A stretch of DNA of 64,000 nt from Streptomyces sp. R33 (GCF_041200175.1 NZ_CP165727.1:5707501-5771500), one strand, 5' to 3'; shown: positions 9,958 to 19,662, counted from the stretch's first letter. Program-made: numbers and translations. Notes: generated from the letters alone by a model not told the origin.

Positions 9958-12405
9958 ACCGCCCCGAGGGCGCCGGCCCGCTGGATCTGCGCCTCGCGGT
10001 ACCGGCGCTGGCCGCCTGGGCGGGGGCCGCCCTGGCCCTGGATGCGCCGCCCGGCTGGACCGCCGCCGGGGCCGGGCTCGCGGTCCTCGGTGCGGGGCTG
10101 CTGCTCCTGGCCGGGTGCCGGCGTCCGGAGTCGCTGTGGCGGGTCGGCACGGCCGCGGCCGCCGTCCTGCTCTGCGCGGCCGCGGGCGCCGGGGTGGCGG
10201 GCCTCCAGCGGGCCGAGGCGCGGGCCGGGCCGGTCGTGGGGCTGGCCGGGGAGCAGGCCCGGGTCCTCGCCGAGCTCACCGTCGGCTCCGACCCGCGGAC
10301 CGCGCGCAGCGGGAGCGGGCCGCCGGTGGTCGTCCTGGATGCGGTGGTGACCCGGGTGACCGGGCCCGACGGGAAGCAGACCCGTGTCGAGACCCCGGTA
10401 CGGGTGCTGGCCGGGCATCCGCAGTGGACCCGGCTGCAGCCTTCCACCCGGGTCTCGGTCGTCGCCCGGCTGGCCCCGGGCCGGGGCGGCGAGCGGGCCG
10501 TGGCGCTGCTGCGGCCCACCGGGGACACCCCGCCCCGGGTGACCGGCGGCCCCGGCACCGTCCAGCGGCTCGCCGGGAGGCTGCGGGCCGGGCTGCGCGA
10601 GGCCACCGACGGACTCGCACCGGACGCCAGGGCCCTGCTGCCGGGGCTGGTGGTCGGGGACATCTCCCGGGTGCCGCCCGACCTGGAGGCGGCGTTCCGC
10701 TCCACCGACCTGCTGCACCTGCTGGCCGTGTCCGGGTCCAACCTGACCGTCGTGCTGTTCCTGCTCATCGGCCCGGCCGCCGCCGCGCAGCGCGCCGAGC
10801 GGGGCGGGCTCGCACCCCGCCTCGGGCTGTCCCTGCGGGCGACGGCCCTGTGCGGGACGGCGCTGACGCTGGCGTTCGTGGTGGTGTGCCGGCCGGAGCC
10901 GAGCGTGCTGCGGGCCGCGGCCTGCGGGACGATCACCCTGCTGGCCATCGCCACCGGGCGGCGCAGATCCCTGATCCCCGCCCTGGCGGCCGCTGTTCTG
11001 CTGCTGGTGCTCTACGACCCGTGGCTGGCCCGCAGTCCCGGCTTCCTCCTCTCGGTCCTGGCCACCGGGTCCCTGCTCACGCTCGGCCCGCGCTGGAGCG
11101 ATGCCCTGCAGCGGCGCGGGATGCGGCCCCGGTTCGCCGATGCGCTGGGTGCCGCCGCGGCCGCGCAGGCGGTCTGTGCGCCGGTGGTCGCCGTGCTCTC
11201 GGCCCGGGTGAGCCTGGTGGCGGTGCCCTGCAATCTGCTCGCCGAGCTCGCGGCGGGGCCGGCGACCGTCCTCGGCTTCGCGGCGCTCGCGGCGGCGCCG
11301 GTGTCCCCGCCCGTCGCGGAGCTGCTCGCCCGCTGCGCGGGGGTGCCGGCGGGGTGGATCGCCGGCGTGGCGCGGGCCGGGGCGCGGCTGCCGGGTGCGG
11401 AGCTGGCCTGGCCGGGCGGATTCGCGGGCGGCCTGCTGCTGGCCGCCGCCACCCTGGCCGTCGTAGGGCTCGGCGCACGGATCCGGCACCGGCCGTGGGT
11501 GTGCTCCGCCCTGGCCGTGCTGCTGCTCCTGGTCGTCCTGCGGCCGCCGCAGCTCACCCGTACGCTCACCCGCTGGCCGCCGCCCGACTGGAGCTACGTC
11601 CAGTGCGCGGTGGGCCAGGGCGACGCCGCCGTACTCGCCGCCGGCCCGGGCACTGCGGTGGTGGTGGACGCCGGTCCCGAACCGGGTCCGGTGGACGCAT
11701 GCCTGCGCGCCCTCGGGGTGAGCCGCGTACCGCTGCTCCTGCTGACGCACTTTCACGCCGACCACGTCGGCGGCCTGTCCGGGGTGCTGCGGGGGCGGGC
11801 CGTGGGTGTGATTCAGACCACCACGCTGGAAGAGCCGACCGGTCAGGCCGAGTTCGTCCGGCGGACCGCGGCCGCCGCCCGCGTACCCGTCGTAACGGCC
11901 GCGGCAGGGGAGCGGCGCCGGGCCGGACCTCTGGAGTGGCAGGTGCTCTGGCCCCCGCCCGACGGCCCGCGGCCGGAGGGGCCCAACGACGCCAGCGTCG
12001 CCCTGCTGGTCCGTGGCGCCGGCCTGACCCTCCTCCTGCTAGGAGATCTCGAACCGCCTTCGCAGCAGGCACTTCTGACGGCCCATCCGCAACTGGGCCC
12101 GGTCGACGTCCTCAAGGTCGCCCACCACGGCTCCGCACACCAGGACCCCGGCCTGCAGTCGAAGGTCCGGCCCCGGCTCGCGATCGTCCCCGTCGGTGCG
12201 GGCAACCGCTACGGACATCCCGCACCCGGTACGCTCGCCCACCTGCGGACCCTGGGCGCGACCGTACTGCGCACCGACATCGACGGCTCGATCGCCGTCG
12301 CCGGGAACGGCCCGCGGATACGGGCCTTCACCTCCCGGCGCAGGCGCCGCCGACACGGGCATACCGGACACCGTCCTTCTGTTTGCCCACAACCCGACAG
12401 CATGA
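9954..12405 (+). CDS. comEC: ComEC/Rec2 family DNA-uptake channel; 3' end unclear (no in-frame stop)
   Basis: Starts at GTG 9954, overlapping comEA. It has an N-terminal pair of membrane helices with an OB-like DUF4131 region, the multi-helix Competence domain (FRSTDLLHLLAVSGSNLTVV near residue 250), then a C-terminal metallo-beta-lactamase domain with THFHADHVGG and VAHHGSAH. These are hallmarks of ComEC, which translocates single-stranded DNA. Family similarity ends near 12340 (RIRAFTSRR), but no stop follows in this frame until 14616-14618, across three other genes. I mark the end at TGA 12403-12405, which lies in the +1 frame; the true 3' end may reflect a frameshift or lost stop. Confidence 0.75.
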
Positions 12406-12411
12406 TCGAAT
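12383..12411 (+). promoter_or_regulatory. Promoter before the YceI gene
   Basis: TTGCCC (12383-12388) and TCGAAT (12406-12411) are separated by 17 nt. The site lies at the end of comEC and about 50 nt upstream of ATG 12463. Confidence 0.45.
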
Positions 12412-12462
12412 GCGTCTTCGCCAGAGCGGTACGAGTCCACACAGCACGGGGGTGCACCAACC

Positions 12463-13344
12463 ATGTTCGGTCGCCGAAGAGGGATGGAGACGGCAGGAAG
12501 TGCCGTTCCGCACACATCCGCGACACTGACGCTGCCTCATGCGGCGCGACTGCTCAGCTGCCGTGTCCTCGACACCGTCCACCAGCCGGTCAGGCAGGCC
12601 AAGTTCGAGGTCACGGACCCGATCGGCCGGCGCATCGTCAGCGGCGAGACCGACCCGTACGGCGGGTTCACCGCGGCCGTGCCGGAGGGCGAGTACCGGC
12701 TCTCCGTCACCGCCGAGGGCTACGCGCCCTTCCACGGGGCGACGCTGGTGGGGGACGCGACGCAGCCGGGCACCGGGGAGATCGTCCTCGACGCCGTGGA
12801 GCCGCCGCTGCTGCCGGCGCCCGGGCACTGGGAACTCGACCCGACGCACTCGTCCATCGCGTTCACGGCCCAGCACATCGGCTTCGCCCGGATCCGCGGC
12901 CGGTTCAACACGTTCGCCGGGGCGGTACGGATAGCCGACCGCATGGAGGACTCCTCCATGCACGTGATCATCGACGCGGCGAGCATCGACACCGGTGTGC
13001 GGTTGCGGGACGACCACCTGCGGTCCGGCGACTTCCTGGACGCGGCACGGCATTCGACGGTCGAGTTCTACAGCGAGCGGTTCATCCACCGCAGCGGCAG
13101 CCGCTGGACCGTCGCGGGCGCCCTGACCCTGCACGGGGTCAGCCGCTCGGTGACCTTGGACACCGAGTACCTGGGCCTCGGCACCGGGCTGGAGGGCGAA
13201 CCGCGTGCGGCCTGCCGGGCCACCACCGAGCTGCACCGCGAGGACTTCACCCTCAACTGGCAGTCCGTGCTGGCCCACGGGATAGCGGCGATCGGCTCGA
13301 GCGTGGAAGTGGCGCTGGACATCCAGATCGTGCACAAGGCCTGA
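12463..13344 (+). CDS. YceI family protein with N-terminal carboxypeptidase-regulatory-like domain
   Basis: 293 residues. Residues 30-110 look like a carboxypeptidase regulatory (Ig-like) fold: VLDTVHQPV, DPYGGFTAAVPEGEYRL. From about residue 118 the YceI lipocalin-like barrel begins (WELDPTHSSIAFTAQHIGFARIRG) and runs to the end. YceI barrels bind long isoprenoid or amphiphilic ligands. No signal peptide is visible, so it is probably cytoplasmic. An ATG 7 codons downstream (12484) is an alternative start. Confidence 0.88.
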   Translation: MFGRRRGMETAGSAVPHTSATLTLPHAARLLSCRVLDTVHQPVRQAKFEVTDPIGRRIVSGETDPYGGFTAAVPEGEYRLSVTAEGYAPFHGATLVGDATQPGTGEIVLDAVEPPLLPAPGHWELDPTHSSIAFTAQHIGFARIRGRFNTFAGAVRIADRMEDSSMHVIIDAASIDTGVRLRDDHLRSGDFLDAARHSTVEFYSERFIHRSGSRWTVAGALTLHGVSRSVTLDTEYLGLGTGLEGEPRAACRATTELHREDFTLNWQSVLAHGIAAIGSSVEVALDIQIVHKA

Positions 13345-13373
13345 CCGGACATCGTGCGTGGGCCCGCGGGGCG

Positions 13374-13616
13374 TTACGGGGTCTCGAGCCAGCCCTCGTA
13401 CTCGGCGGCGAGGTCGTCCAGCACCGTGGCTTCGAGCCGTTCCTGCGGGTCCTCGACGACCACCAGCCACTGGGCGTCCTCGGCGTCGTCCTCGCCGGCC
13501 AGCGCGTCGCGGACCAGCTGCGGTTCCTCGGGGAGGCCGAAGCGGTCGACGGCCTCCTGGGCCACCTCCTCGGCGGCGTCGCGGTCGGGCAGCACCAGTA
13601 CATGTCGCACGTTCAC
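13374..13616 (-). CDS. Small conserved acidic protein of unknown function
   Basis: An 80-residue acidic protein starting at GTG 13616 with VNVRHVLVLPDRD and ending in YEGWLETP. The frame is open upstream through holA on the other strand, but the short form is the sensible gene. It is convergent with the YceI gene and divergent from holA. I do not recognise a domain. Confidence 0.6.
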   Translation of the reverse strand: MNVRHVLVLPDRDAAEEVAQEAVDRFGLPEEPQLVRDALAGEDDAEDAQWLVVVEDPQERLEATVLDDLAAEYEGWLETP

Positions 13617-13679
13617 GCGGCCATTCTCGGGTACGGGGCGAGGGCGCCCGCGGTGCGGGGGGTTGTCAGTGCGGCGTGG

Positions 13680-13685
13680 GATGCT
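13680..13685 (+). promoter_or_regulatory. -10 box of holA
   Basis: GATGCT ends 7 nt before ATG 13693, the spacing seen at many leaderless starts in this window. Confidence 0.35.
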
Positions 13686-13692
13686 GGACGCG

Positions 13693-14685
13693 ATGGCCAC
13701 CAGGAAGAACCCCACCGACGATCCGCTCGCCCCGCTCACCCTCGCGGTGGGGCAGGAGGACCTGCTGCTCGACCGCGCCGTACGGGAGGTGGTGGCGGCC
13801 GCCCGGGCCGCCGACGCCGACACGGACGTGCGGGACCTCGCACCCGAGCAGCTCCAGCCCGGCACGCTCGCCGAGCTGACCAGCCCGTCGCTCTTCTCCG
13901 AGCGCAAGGTGCTGGTCGTACGCAATGCGCAGGACCTGTCCGCGGACACGGTCAAGGAGGTCAAGGCGTATCTCGCGGCGCCGTTCGAGGAGATCATCCT
14001 CGTGCTCCTCCACGCGGGCGGCGTCAAGGGCAAGGGGCTGCTGGACGCGGCCCGCAAGGCCGGGGCCCGGGAGATCGCCTGCCCGAAGATGACGAAGGCG
14101 GCGGACCGGCTGGCGTTCGTGCGGGGCGAGTTCCGCACGCTGGGCCGGTCGGCGACCCCGGAGGCGTGCCAGACGCTGGTGGACGCGATCGGGAGCGATC
14201 TGCGGGAGCTGGCGAGTGCGGCCGCGCAGCTGTGCGCGGACGTCGAGGGCACGATCGACGAGACCGTGGTCGGCCGGTACTACACCGGCCGGGCCGAGGC
14301 CTCCAGCTTCACGGTCGCCGACCGGGCGGTCGAGGGGCGGGCGGCGGAGGCCCTCGAGGCGCTGCGGTGGTCGCTGTCCACGGGGGTGGCGCCGGTGCTG
14401 ATCACGAGCGCGCTGGCGCAGGCGGTGCGGGCGATCGGCAAGCTCGCCTCCGCGCCGCGGGGGGCGCGGCCGGGGGATCTGGCGCGGGATCTGGGCATGC
14501 CGCCGTGGAAGATCGACCGGGTGCGTCAGCAGATGCGGGGCTGGTCTGCGGACGGGGTCTCGGAGGCGCTGCGGGCTGTGGCTGCGGCCGACGCCGGGGT
14601 CAAGGGCGGGGGCGATGATCCCGAGTACGCGCTCGAGAAGGCGGTCGTGGCCGTGGCCAGGGCTGCGCGGCCGCAGCGCCGCTAG
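13693..14685 (+). CDS. holA: DNA polymerase III subunit delta
   Basis: 330 residues, usual length for the actinobacterial clamp-loader delta subunit, which opens the beta clamp. The N-terminal AAA-like region contains LAVGQEDLLLDRAV, then SLFSERKVLVVRNAQ and the FEEIILVLLHAGG strand. The C-terminal collar domain ends VVAVARAARPQRR. ATG 13693 was preferred over in-frame ATG 13681 because the family N-terminus (MATRKN) begins there. It follows comEC as in other Streptomyces. Confidence 0.92.
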   Translation: MATRKNPTDDPLAPLTLAVGQEDLLLDRAVREVVAAARAADADTDVRDLAPEQLQPGTLAELTSPSLFSERKVLVVRNAQDLSADTVKEVKAYLAAPFEEIILVLLHAGGVKGKGLLDAARKAGAREIACPKMTKAADRLAFVRGEFRTLGRSATPEACQTLVDAIGSDLRELASAAAQLCADVEGTIDETVVGRYYTGRAEASSFTVADRAVEGRAAEALEALRWSLSTGVAPVLITSALAQAVRAIGKLASAPRGARPGDLARDLGMPPWKIDRVRQQMRGWSADGVSEALRAVAAADAGVKGGGDDPEYALEKAVVAVARAARPQRR

Positions 14686-14837
14686 CCTCCGGCGGGGCGG
14701 TTCTTTCGGCTTCCGGCCCGGCTGGTCGGGCTCGCCTTGGCACGTGTGCCGCCGCCGTGACCCCGACGGGCCGTCGCGGCCCGGACCCGGAGCAGGGTGG
14801 GGTCCGCTGCGCGGGGCTTGCCCCTCCCCGCCCTTCG

Positions 14838-14890
14838 CCCGTTCCCCGGGGCTCCGCCCCGGACCCCGCGCCTCAAACGCCGGCGGGGCT
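14838..14890 (+). repeat. Streptomyces-type GC-rich intergenic repeat
   Basis: A segment containing CCCCGGGGCTCCGCCCCGG followed by a GCCTCAAACGCCGGCGGGG core lies between convergent holA and rpsT. I recognise this as a family of dispersed intergenic repeats seen many times in Streptomyces genomes, often next to convergent gene ends. This is the only copy I see in the window. Confidence 0.6.
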
Positions 14891-14928
14891 GGATGGGTCA
14901 GCGGGCCAGCAGGCTGGCGGGCAAAAGC

Positions 14929-14973
14929 GAAGGCCCCGGGGCCGCCCTGGGGAAGGGGGGCGCCGGGGCCTTC
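14929..14973. terminator. Bidirectional terminator between holA and rpsT
   Basis: GAAGGCCCCGG (14929-14939) pairs with CCGGGGCCTTC (14963-14973). On the minus strand the stem is followed by GCTTTTG, so it suits rpsT termination. The rest of the 400-nt gap 14686-15088 holds only the repeat above and no gene that I can support. Confidence 0.7.
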
Positions 14974-15088
14974 GGTGTTGCTTGTGCACCGCACCCGCGT
15001 GGCGAACGCTTCGTGTGCGGCGCGGGGGGCCGGTCAGGAGCGGGAGAGAGGGCCCGCTGGATCCCTTCCGGCGATCACATCAGGGAGC

Positions 15089-15355
15089 TCAGCCCTGAAG
15101 GGAGGCAACCTTGGACGCCAGCGCCGACTTCTTGTTGGCGGCGGCGTTCTTGTGGATGACACCCTTCGAGACAGCCTTGTCGAGCGCGCGCGAGGCGGCG
15201 CGAGAAGCCACGGTGGCCTTCTCGACGTCACCCGCGGCCACGGCCTCACGGGCCTTGCGGATCGCGGTCTTGAGCGAAGACTTGACGGCCTTGTTGCGCA
15301 GGCGCGCCTTCTCGTTCGTCTTGTTCCGCTTGATCTGGGACTTGATGTTCGCCAC
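15089..15355 (-). CDS. rpsT: 30S ribosomal protein S20
   Basis: 88 residues, Lys/Arg/Ala-rich, starting MANIKSQIKRNKTNEKARLRN, the standard bS20 N-terminus, and ending ALASKVASLQG. It binds 16S rRNA early in 30S assembly. It is transcribed divergently from lepA, with which it shares about 210 nt of upstream DNA. Confidence 0.97.
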   Translation of the reverse strand: MANIKSQIKRNKTNEKARLRNKAVKSSLKTAIRKAREAVAAGDVEKATVASRAASRALDKAVSKGVIHKNAAANKKSALASKVASLQG

Positions 15356-15566
15356 GAAAGAGCCTTTTCAGGTTCAGAGTTTGATCTTCGGATTGTGTCC
15401 CGACAGCTGAGAGGGCATACGAGACACAGCTGCCCAGGCTACCAGGCACGCTCCGACCGGCCCAAACCGAGCGCATCGCCCCGTCCATGGGACCATGGGA
15501 ACCTGCGTACAGATCCGACGAGAGCCGGAAACGCTTCCGACTGCGACCCGAGAATCAGGACACTGC

Positions 15567-17432
15567 GTGCCCGCGATCCCCAGCCACGTGCCCGAGCCGA
15601 GCCGTACCGACCCGGCGCTGATCCGCAATTTCTGCATCATCGCGCACATCGACCACGGCAAGTCGACGCTTGCCGACCGGATGCTCCAGCTCACCGGCGT
15701 CGTCGACCAGCGGCAGATGCGCGCCCAGTACCTCGACCGCATGGACATCGAGCGTGAGCGCGGTATCACGATCAAGTCCCAGGCCGTGCGGCTGCCGTGG
15801 GCGCCGACCGAGGGCGAGGGTCAGGGCAAGACCCACATCCTCAACATGATCGACACCCCCGGGCACGTCGACTTCACCTACGAGGTCTCGCGCTCCCTCG
15901 CCGCCTGCGAGGGCACGGTCCTCCTGGTGGACGCCGCCCAGGGCATCGAGGCCCAGACCCTCGCCAACCTGTACCTGGCGATGGAGAACGACCTCGCGAT
16001 CGTCCCGGTCCTTAACAAGATCGACCTGCCGGCCGCCCAGCCGGAGAAGTTCGCCGAGGAGCTGGCGAACCTGGTCGGCTGCCAGCCCGAGGACGTCCTG
16101 CGGGTCTCCGCGAAGACCGGTCTCGGCGTCGACGCCCTGCTCGACAAGGTCGTCGCCACCGTCCCGGCCCCGGTCGGCGTCAAGGACGCCCCCGCCCGCG
16201 CGATGATCTTCGACTCGGTCTACGACTCGTACCGCGGCGTCGTGACCTACGTCCGTGTGGTCGACGGCCAGCTCAACAAGCGCGAGCGCATCCGGATGAT
16301 GTCCACCGGCGCCACCCACGAGCTGCTGGAGATCGGCGTCTCCTCCCCGGAGATGACCCCGGCCGACGGCATCGGCGTCGGCGAGGTGGGCTACATCATC
16401 ACCGGCGTGAAGGACGTCCGTCAGTCCAAGGTCGGTGACACCATCACCAGCCTGAACAACGGTGCGACCGAGGCGCTCGGCGGCTACAAGGACCCGAAGC
16501 CGATGGTCTTCTCGGGCCTGTACCCGCTCGACGGTTCCGACTACCCGGACCTGCGCGAGGCCCTGGACAAGCTCCAGCTCAACGACGCCGCGCTCGTCTA
16601 CGAGCCGGAGACCTCGGCGGCCCTGGGCTTCGGCTTCCGCGTCGGCTTCCTCGGCCTGCTGCACCTGGACGTGGTCCGCGAGCGCCTCGAGCGCGAGTTC
16701 GGCCTCGACCTGATCGCCACCGCGCCGAACGTGGTCTACCGGGTGGTGCTGGAGGACGGCAAGGAAGTCACCGTCACCAACCCGAGCGAGTTCCCCGAGG
16801 GCAAGATCAAGGACGTCTTCGAGCCGGTCGTGCGGGCCACCGTGCTCGCGCCCACCGAGTTCATCGGCGCGATCATGGAGCTCTGCCAGACCCGCCGCGG
16901 CACCCTGCTCGGCATGGACTACCTCTCCGAGGACCGGGTCGAGATCCGCTACACCCTCCCCCTCGCGGAGATCGTCTTCGACTTCTTCGACCAGCTGAAG
17001 TCCAAGACGCGCGGTTACGCCTCCCTCGACTACGAGCCCACCGGCGAGCAGGCCTCCAGCCTGGTCAAGGTCGACATCCTGCTGCACGGCGACAAGGTCG
17101 ACGCCTTCTCCGCCGTCTGCCACAAGGACGCCGCGTACGCCTACGGCGTGCGCCTGGTCGCCAAGCTGCGCGAGCTCATCCCGCGGCAGGCCTTCGAGGT
17201 GCCGATCCAGGCGGCCGTCGGCTCGCGCGTCATCGCCCGCGAGACCATCCGCGCCATCCGCAAGGACGTCCTCGCCAAGTGCTACGGCGGTGACATCTCC
17301 CGTAAGCGGAAGCTGCTGGAGAAGCAGAAGGAAGGCAAGAAGCGCATGAAGATGGTCGGCTCGGTGGAGGTGCCCCAGGAGGCCTTCATCGCCGTCCTCT
17401 CCAGCGACGAGTCCGGCGGCAAGAAGAAGTAG
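15567..17432 (+). CDS. lepA: Elongation factor 4 (LepA) GTPase
   Basis: 621 residues. G motifs: AHIDHGKST (G1), ERERGITI (G2 region), DTPGHVDF (G3), NKIDLP (G4). Domains II, III and V follow, and the LepA-specific C-terminal domain ends KMVGSVEVPQEAFIAVL. LepA binds ribosomes and affects initiation and back-translocation. GTG 15567 is chosen because AGGA lies at 15556-15559 and family similarity starts just after. The open frame extends to 15495 without homology. Confidence 0.97.
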   Translation: MPAIPSHVPEPSRTDPALIRNFCIIAHIDHGKSTLADRMLQLTGVVDQRQMRAQYLDRMDIERERGITIKSQAVRLPWAPTEGEGQGKTHILNMIDTPGHVDFTYEVSRSLAACEGTVLLVDAAQGIEAQTLANLYLAMENDLAIVPVLNKIDLPAAQPEKFAEELANLVGCQPEDVLRVSAKTGLGVDALLDKVVATVPAPVGVKDAPARAMIFDSVYDSYRGVVTYVRVVDGQLNKRERIRMMSTGATHELLEIGVSSPEMTPADGIGVGEVGYIITGVKDVRQSKVGDTITSLNNGATEALGGYKDPKPMVFSGLYPLDGSDYPDLREALDKLQLNDAALVYEPETSAALGFGFRVGFLGLLHLDVVRERLEREFGLDLIATAPNVVYRVVLEDGKEVTVTNPSEFPEGKIKDVFEPVVRATVLAPTEFIGAIMELCQTRRGTLLGMDYLSEDRVEIRYTLPLAEIVFDFFDQLKSKTRGYASLDYEPTGEQASSLVKVDILLHGDKVDAFSAVCHKDAAYAYGVRLVAKLRELIPRQAFEVPIQAAVGSRVIARETIRAIRKDVLAKCYGGDISRKRKLLEKQKEGKKRMKMVGSVEVPQEAFIAVLSSDESGGKKK

Positions 17433-17477
17433 CCCCCGGGCCGTCCACGGCCTCGAACCGCCTTGATCCGTATACGG

Positions 17478-17513
17478 AACAGGTCCCCGTGCAGTCGCGC
17501 GGGGGCCTGTTTC
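17478..17513 (+). terminator. lepA terminator
   Basis: AACAGGTCCCCGTGC pairs with GCGCGGGGGCCTGTT (17478-17492 / 17497-17512), loop of 4 nt, followed by TCGTT. It lies 45 nt after the lepA stop. Confidence 0.75.
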
Positions 17514-17539
17514 GTTATGAATCGGCGTCTCAAGGGCTC

Positions 17540-17599
17540 TTACGCGCCAGGCGGAGGGCCCCTAGTCTGATCACTGCCCGTTGGTTACTCGCCAGTTAC
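17540..17599 (+). promoter_or_regulatory. Promoter and possible operator before acyl-CoA synthetase gene
   Basis: TTACGC (17540-17545) and TAGTCT (17563-17568), spacing 17 nt, form a promoter. Just downstream is GTTACTCGCCAGTTAC (17584-17599), which matches its own reverse complement at 12 of 16 positions and looks like a TetR-type operator. Direct repeats CAAGCCCTG follow. Pattern-based only. Confidence 0.4.
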
Positions 17600-17681
17600 A
17601 AGCCCTGGTTGCAAGCCCTGTTGGAAGCCGTCATTCACCGCCTTGGATGACAGGCCCTGCCGCGTGGTCCGGAGGACGTCC

Positions 17682-19571
17682 GTGAGCGACACACAGACCT
17701 TGATCGAGAACCGCCCGCCCACCGTGGCGGCCCTCTTCCTTGAGCGTGTGGCAGCCACGCCGAACGCCGAGGCCTACCGGTTCCCGGTGCCCGCGGCCGG
17801 CGGCAGAGGCCCCGACGACTGGAAGTCGCTGAGCTGGGGCCAGGCGGCCGAGCGGGTCTTCGGCATCGCCGCGGGCCTGCTGGACCTCGGCCTGCAGTCC
17901 GAGGAGCGGGTCGCGCTCGCCTCCAACACCCGCGTCGAGTGGATCCTCGCCGACCTGGGCGTCATGTGCGCCGGCGGCGCCGTGACCACGATCTACCCGA
18001 GCACCAACGCCGAGGAGTCGGCGTTCATCCTCGCCGACTCGGCCAGCCGCGTGCTGATCGCCGAGGACGCGGCCCAGCTGGCCAAGGCCCGCGAGCGCCG
18101 CGCCGACCTGCCCGAGCTCGCCCACGTGGTGGTCCTGGAATCCGCCGACGCGGTACCGGCCGCCGGCGACCCGGAGGGCTGGGTGCTCTCCCTCGCCGAC
18201 CTGGAGGCGCGCGGCAAGGAGTACCTCGCCAAGCACCCCGAGGCGATCAAGGAGCGGATCGCGACCATCACGGCCGACCAGCTCGCCACGCTGATCTACA
18301 CCTCCGGCACCACCGGCCGCCCCAAGGGCGTACGGCTCCCGCACGACAACTGGTCGTACATGGCCAAGGCGACCGTCGCCACCGGCATGATCCACAGCGA
18401 CGACGTCCAGTACCTGTGGCTGCCGCTCGCGCACGTCTTCGGCAAGGTCCTGACCTCCGGCCAGATCGAGGTCGGCCACGTCACCGCCGTCGACGGCCGG
18501 ATCGACAAGATCATCGAGAACCTGCCGGTCGTCCAGCCCACCTACATGGCGGCCGTCCCGCGCATCTTCGAGAAGGTCTACAACGGGGTCGCGGCCAAGG
18601 CCAGGGCCGGCGGCGGCGCCAAGTACAAGATCTTCCAGTGGTCGGTCGGCGTGGCCCGCGAGTACGCCAAGGTCACCCAGGACAACTACCGGCGCACCGG
18701 CAGCGCCACGGCCCCCTTCGGCCTCACCACCAAGCACAAGATCGCCGACGCGCTCGTCTTCTCCAAGCTCCGCGAGGCCTTCGGTGGCCGGCTGCGCGCC
18801 GCCGTCTCCGGCGCCTCCGCCCTGGCCCCCGACATCGGCTACTTCTTCGCCGGCGCCGGCATCCACATCCTCGAGGGCTACGGCCTCACCGAGTCCAGCG
18901 CGGCCTCCTTCGTCAACCCGGGCGAGGCCTACCGCACCGGCACCGTCGGCAAGCCGCTCCCCGGCACCGAGGTCCGCATCGCCGACGACGGCGAGATCCT
19001 GCTGCGCGGCCCCGGCATCATGCAGGGCTACCACCTGCAGCCGGAGAAGACCACCGAGGTGCTGGAGGAGGACGGCTGGCTGCACACGGGCGACATCGGC
19101 GAGCTCTCGCCCGACGGCTACCTGCGCATCACGGACCGCAAGAAGGACCTGATCAAGACCTCGAACGGCAAGTACGTCGCCCCGGCCGAGATCGAGGGCC
19201 GGTTCAAGGCGATCTGCCCGTACGTGTCGAGCATCGTGGTCCACGGCGCCGACCGGAACTTCTGCGCCGCCCTGGTCGCGCTCGACGAGCCGTCGATCAT
19301 GGGCTGGGCCGCCGAGAACGGGCTCGAGGGCAGGACGTACGGCGAGGTCCTGGCCGCGCCGGAGACGAACCGGCTGATCGAGACGTACGTGCAGACCCTC
19401 AACGAGGGCCTGCAGCGCTGGCAGACGGTCAAGAAGTTCCGCATCCTGCCCCGCGACCTCGACGTCGAGCACGGCGACCTCACACCCAGCCTGAAGCTGA
19501 AGCGGCCGGCCGTCGAGCGTGAGTTCAAGCACCTGATCGACGAGATGTACGAGGGCTCGCGCGAGGCGTAG
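17682..19571 (+). CDS. Long-chain fatty-acid-CoA ligase (AMP-dependent synthetase)
   Basis: 629 residues, ANL superfamily. The P-loop-like A3 motif is YTSGTTGRPKGV (about residue 206), with GYGLTESSA at A5 and HTGDIGELSPDGYLRITDRKKD at A7-A8. It adenylates a fatty acid and forms the acyl-CoA thioester, resembling mycobacterial FadD15. GTG 17682 has GGAGGA at 17671-17676. No beta-oxidation partner lies beside it. A near-palindromic operator candidate in its leader suggests regulation by a fatty-acid-type repressor. Confidence 0.92.
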   Translation: MSDTQTLIENRPPTVAALFLERVAATPNAEAYRFPVPAAGGRGPDDWKSLSWGQAAERVFGIAAGLLDLGLQSEERVALASNTRVEWILADLGVMCAGGAVTTIYPSTNAEESAFILADSASRVLIAEDAAQLAKARERRADLPELAHVVVLESADAVPAAGDPEGWVLSLADLEARGKEYLAKHPEAIKERIATITADQLATLIYTSGTTGRPKGVRLPHDNWSYMAKATVATGMIHSDDVQYLWLPLAHVFGKVLTSGQIEVGHVTAVDGRIDKIIENLPVVQPTYMAAVPRIFEKVYNGVAAKARAGGGAKYKIFQWSVGVAREYAKVTQDNYRRTGSATAPFGLTTKHKIADALVFSKLREAFGGRLRAAVSGASALAPDIGYFFAGAGIHILEGYGLTESSAASFVNPGEAYRTGTVGKPLPGTEVRIADDGEILLRGPGIMQGYHLQPEKTTEVLEEDGWLHTGDIGELSPDGYLRITDRKKDLIKTSNGKYVAPAEIEGRFKAICPYVSSIVVHGADRNFCAALVALDEPSIMGWAAENGLEGRTYGEVLAAPETNRLIETYVQTLNEGLQRWQTVKKFRILPRDLDVEHGDLTPSLKLKRPAVEREFKHLIDEMYEGSREA

Positions 19572-19650
19572 CACCAGGCGCAGCGCCTGCCAGGGCGCCC
19601 GCCGCGGTCTCGCGTGATGCGAGCCGGGGCGGGCGCGGCGGCGGGTGCGG

Positions 19651-19656
19651 GACAAT
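19651..19656 (+). promoter_or_regulatory. -10 box of hemW
   Basis: GACAAT followed by 6 nt (gggtgc) and ATG 19663; leaderless start predicted. The same arrangement occurs before recO and dusB. Confidence 0.5.
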
Positions 19657-19662
19657 GGGTGC

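Noticed and set aside
9333..14618. 1761-codon frame as one giant protein
   Set aside because: Only 9954 to about 12340 is ComEC-like. The remainder overlaps well-supported genes in other frames and has non-selected composition.
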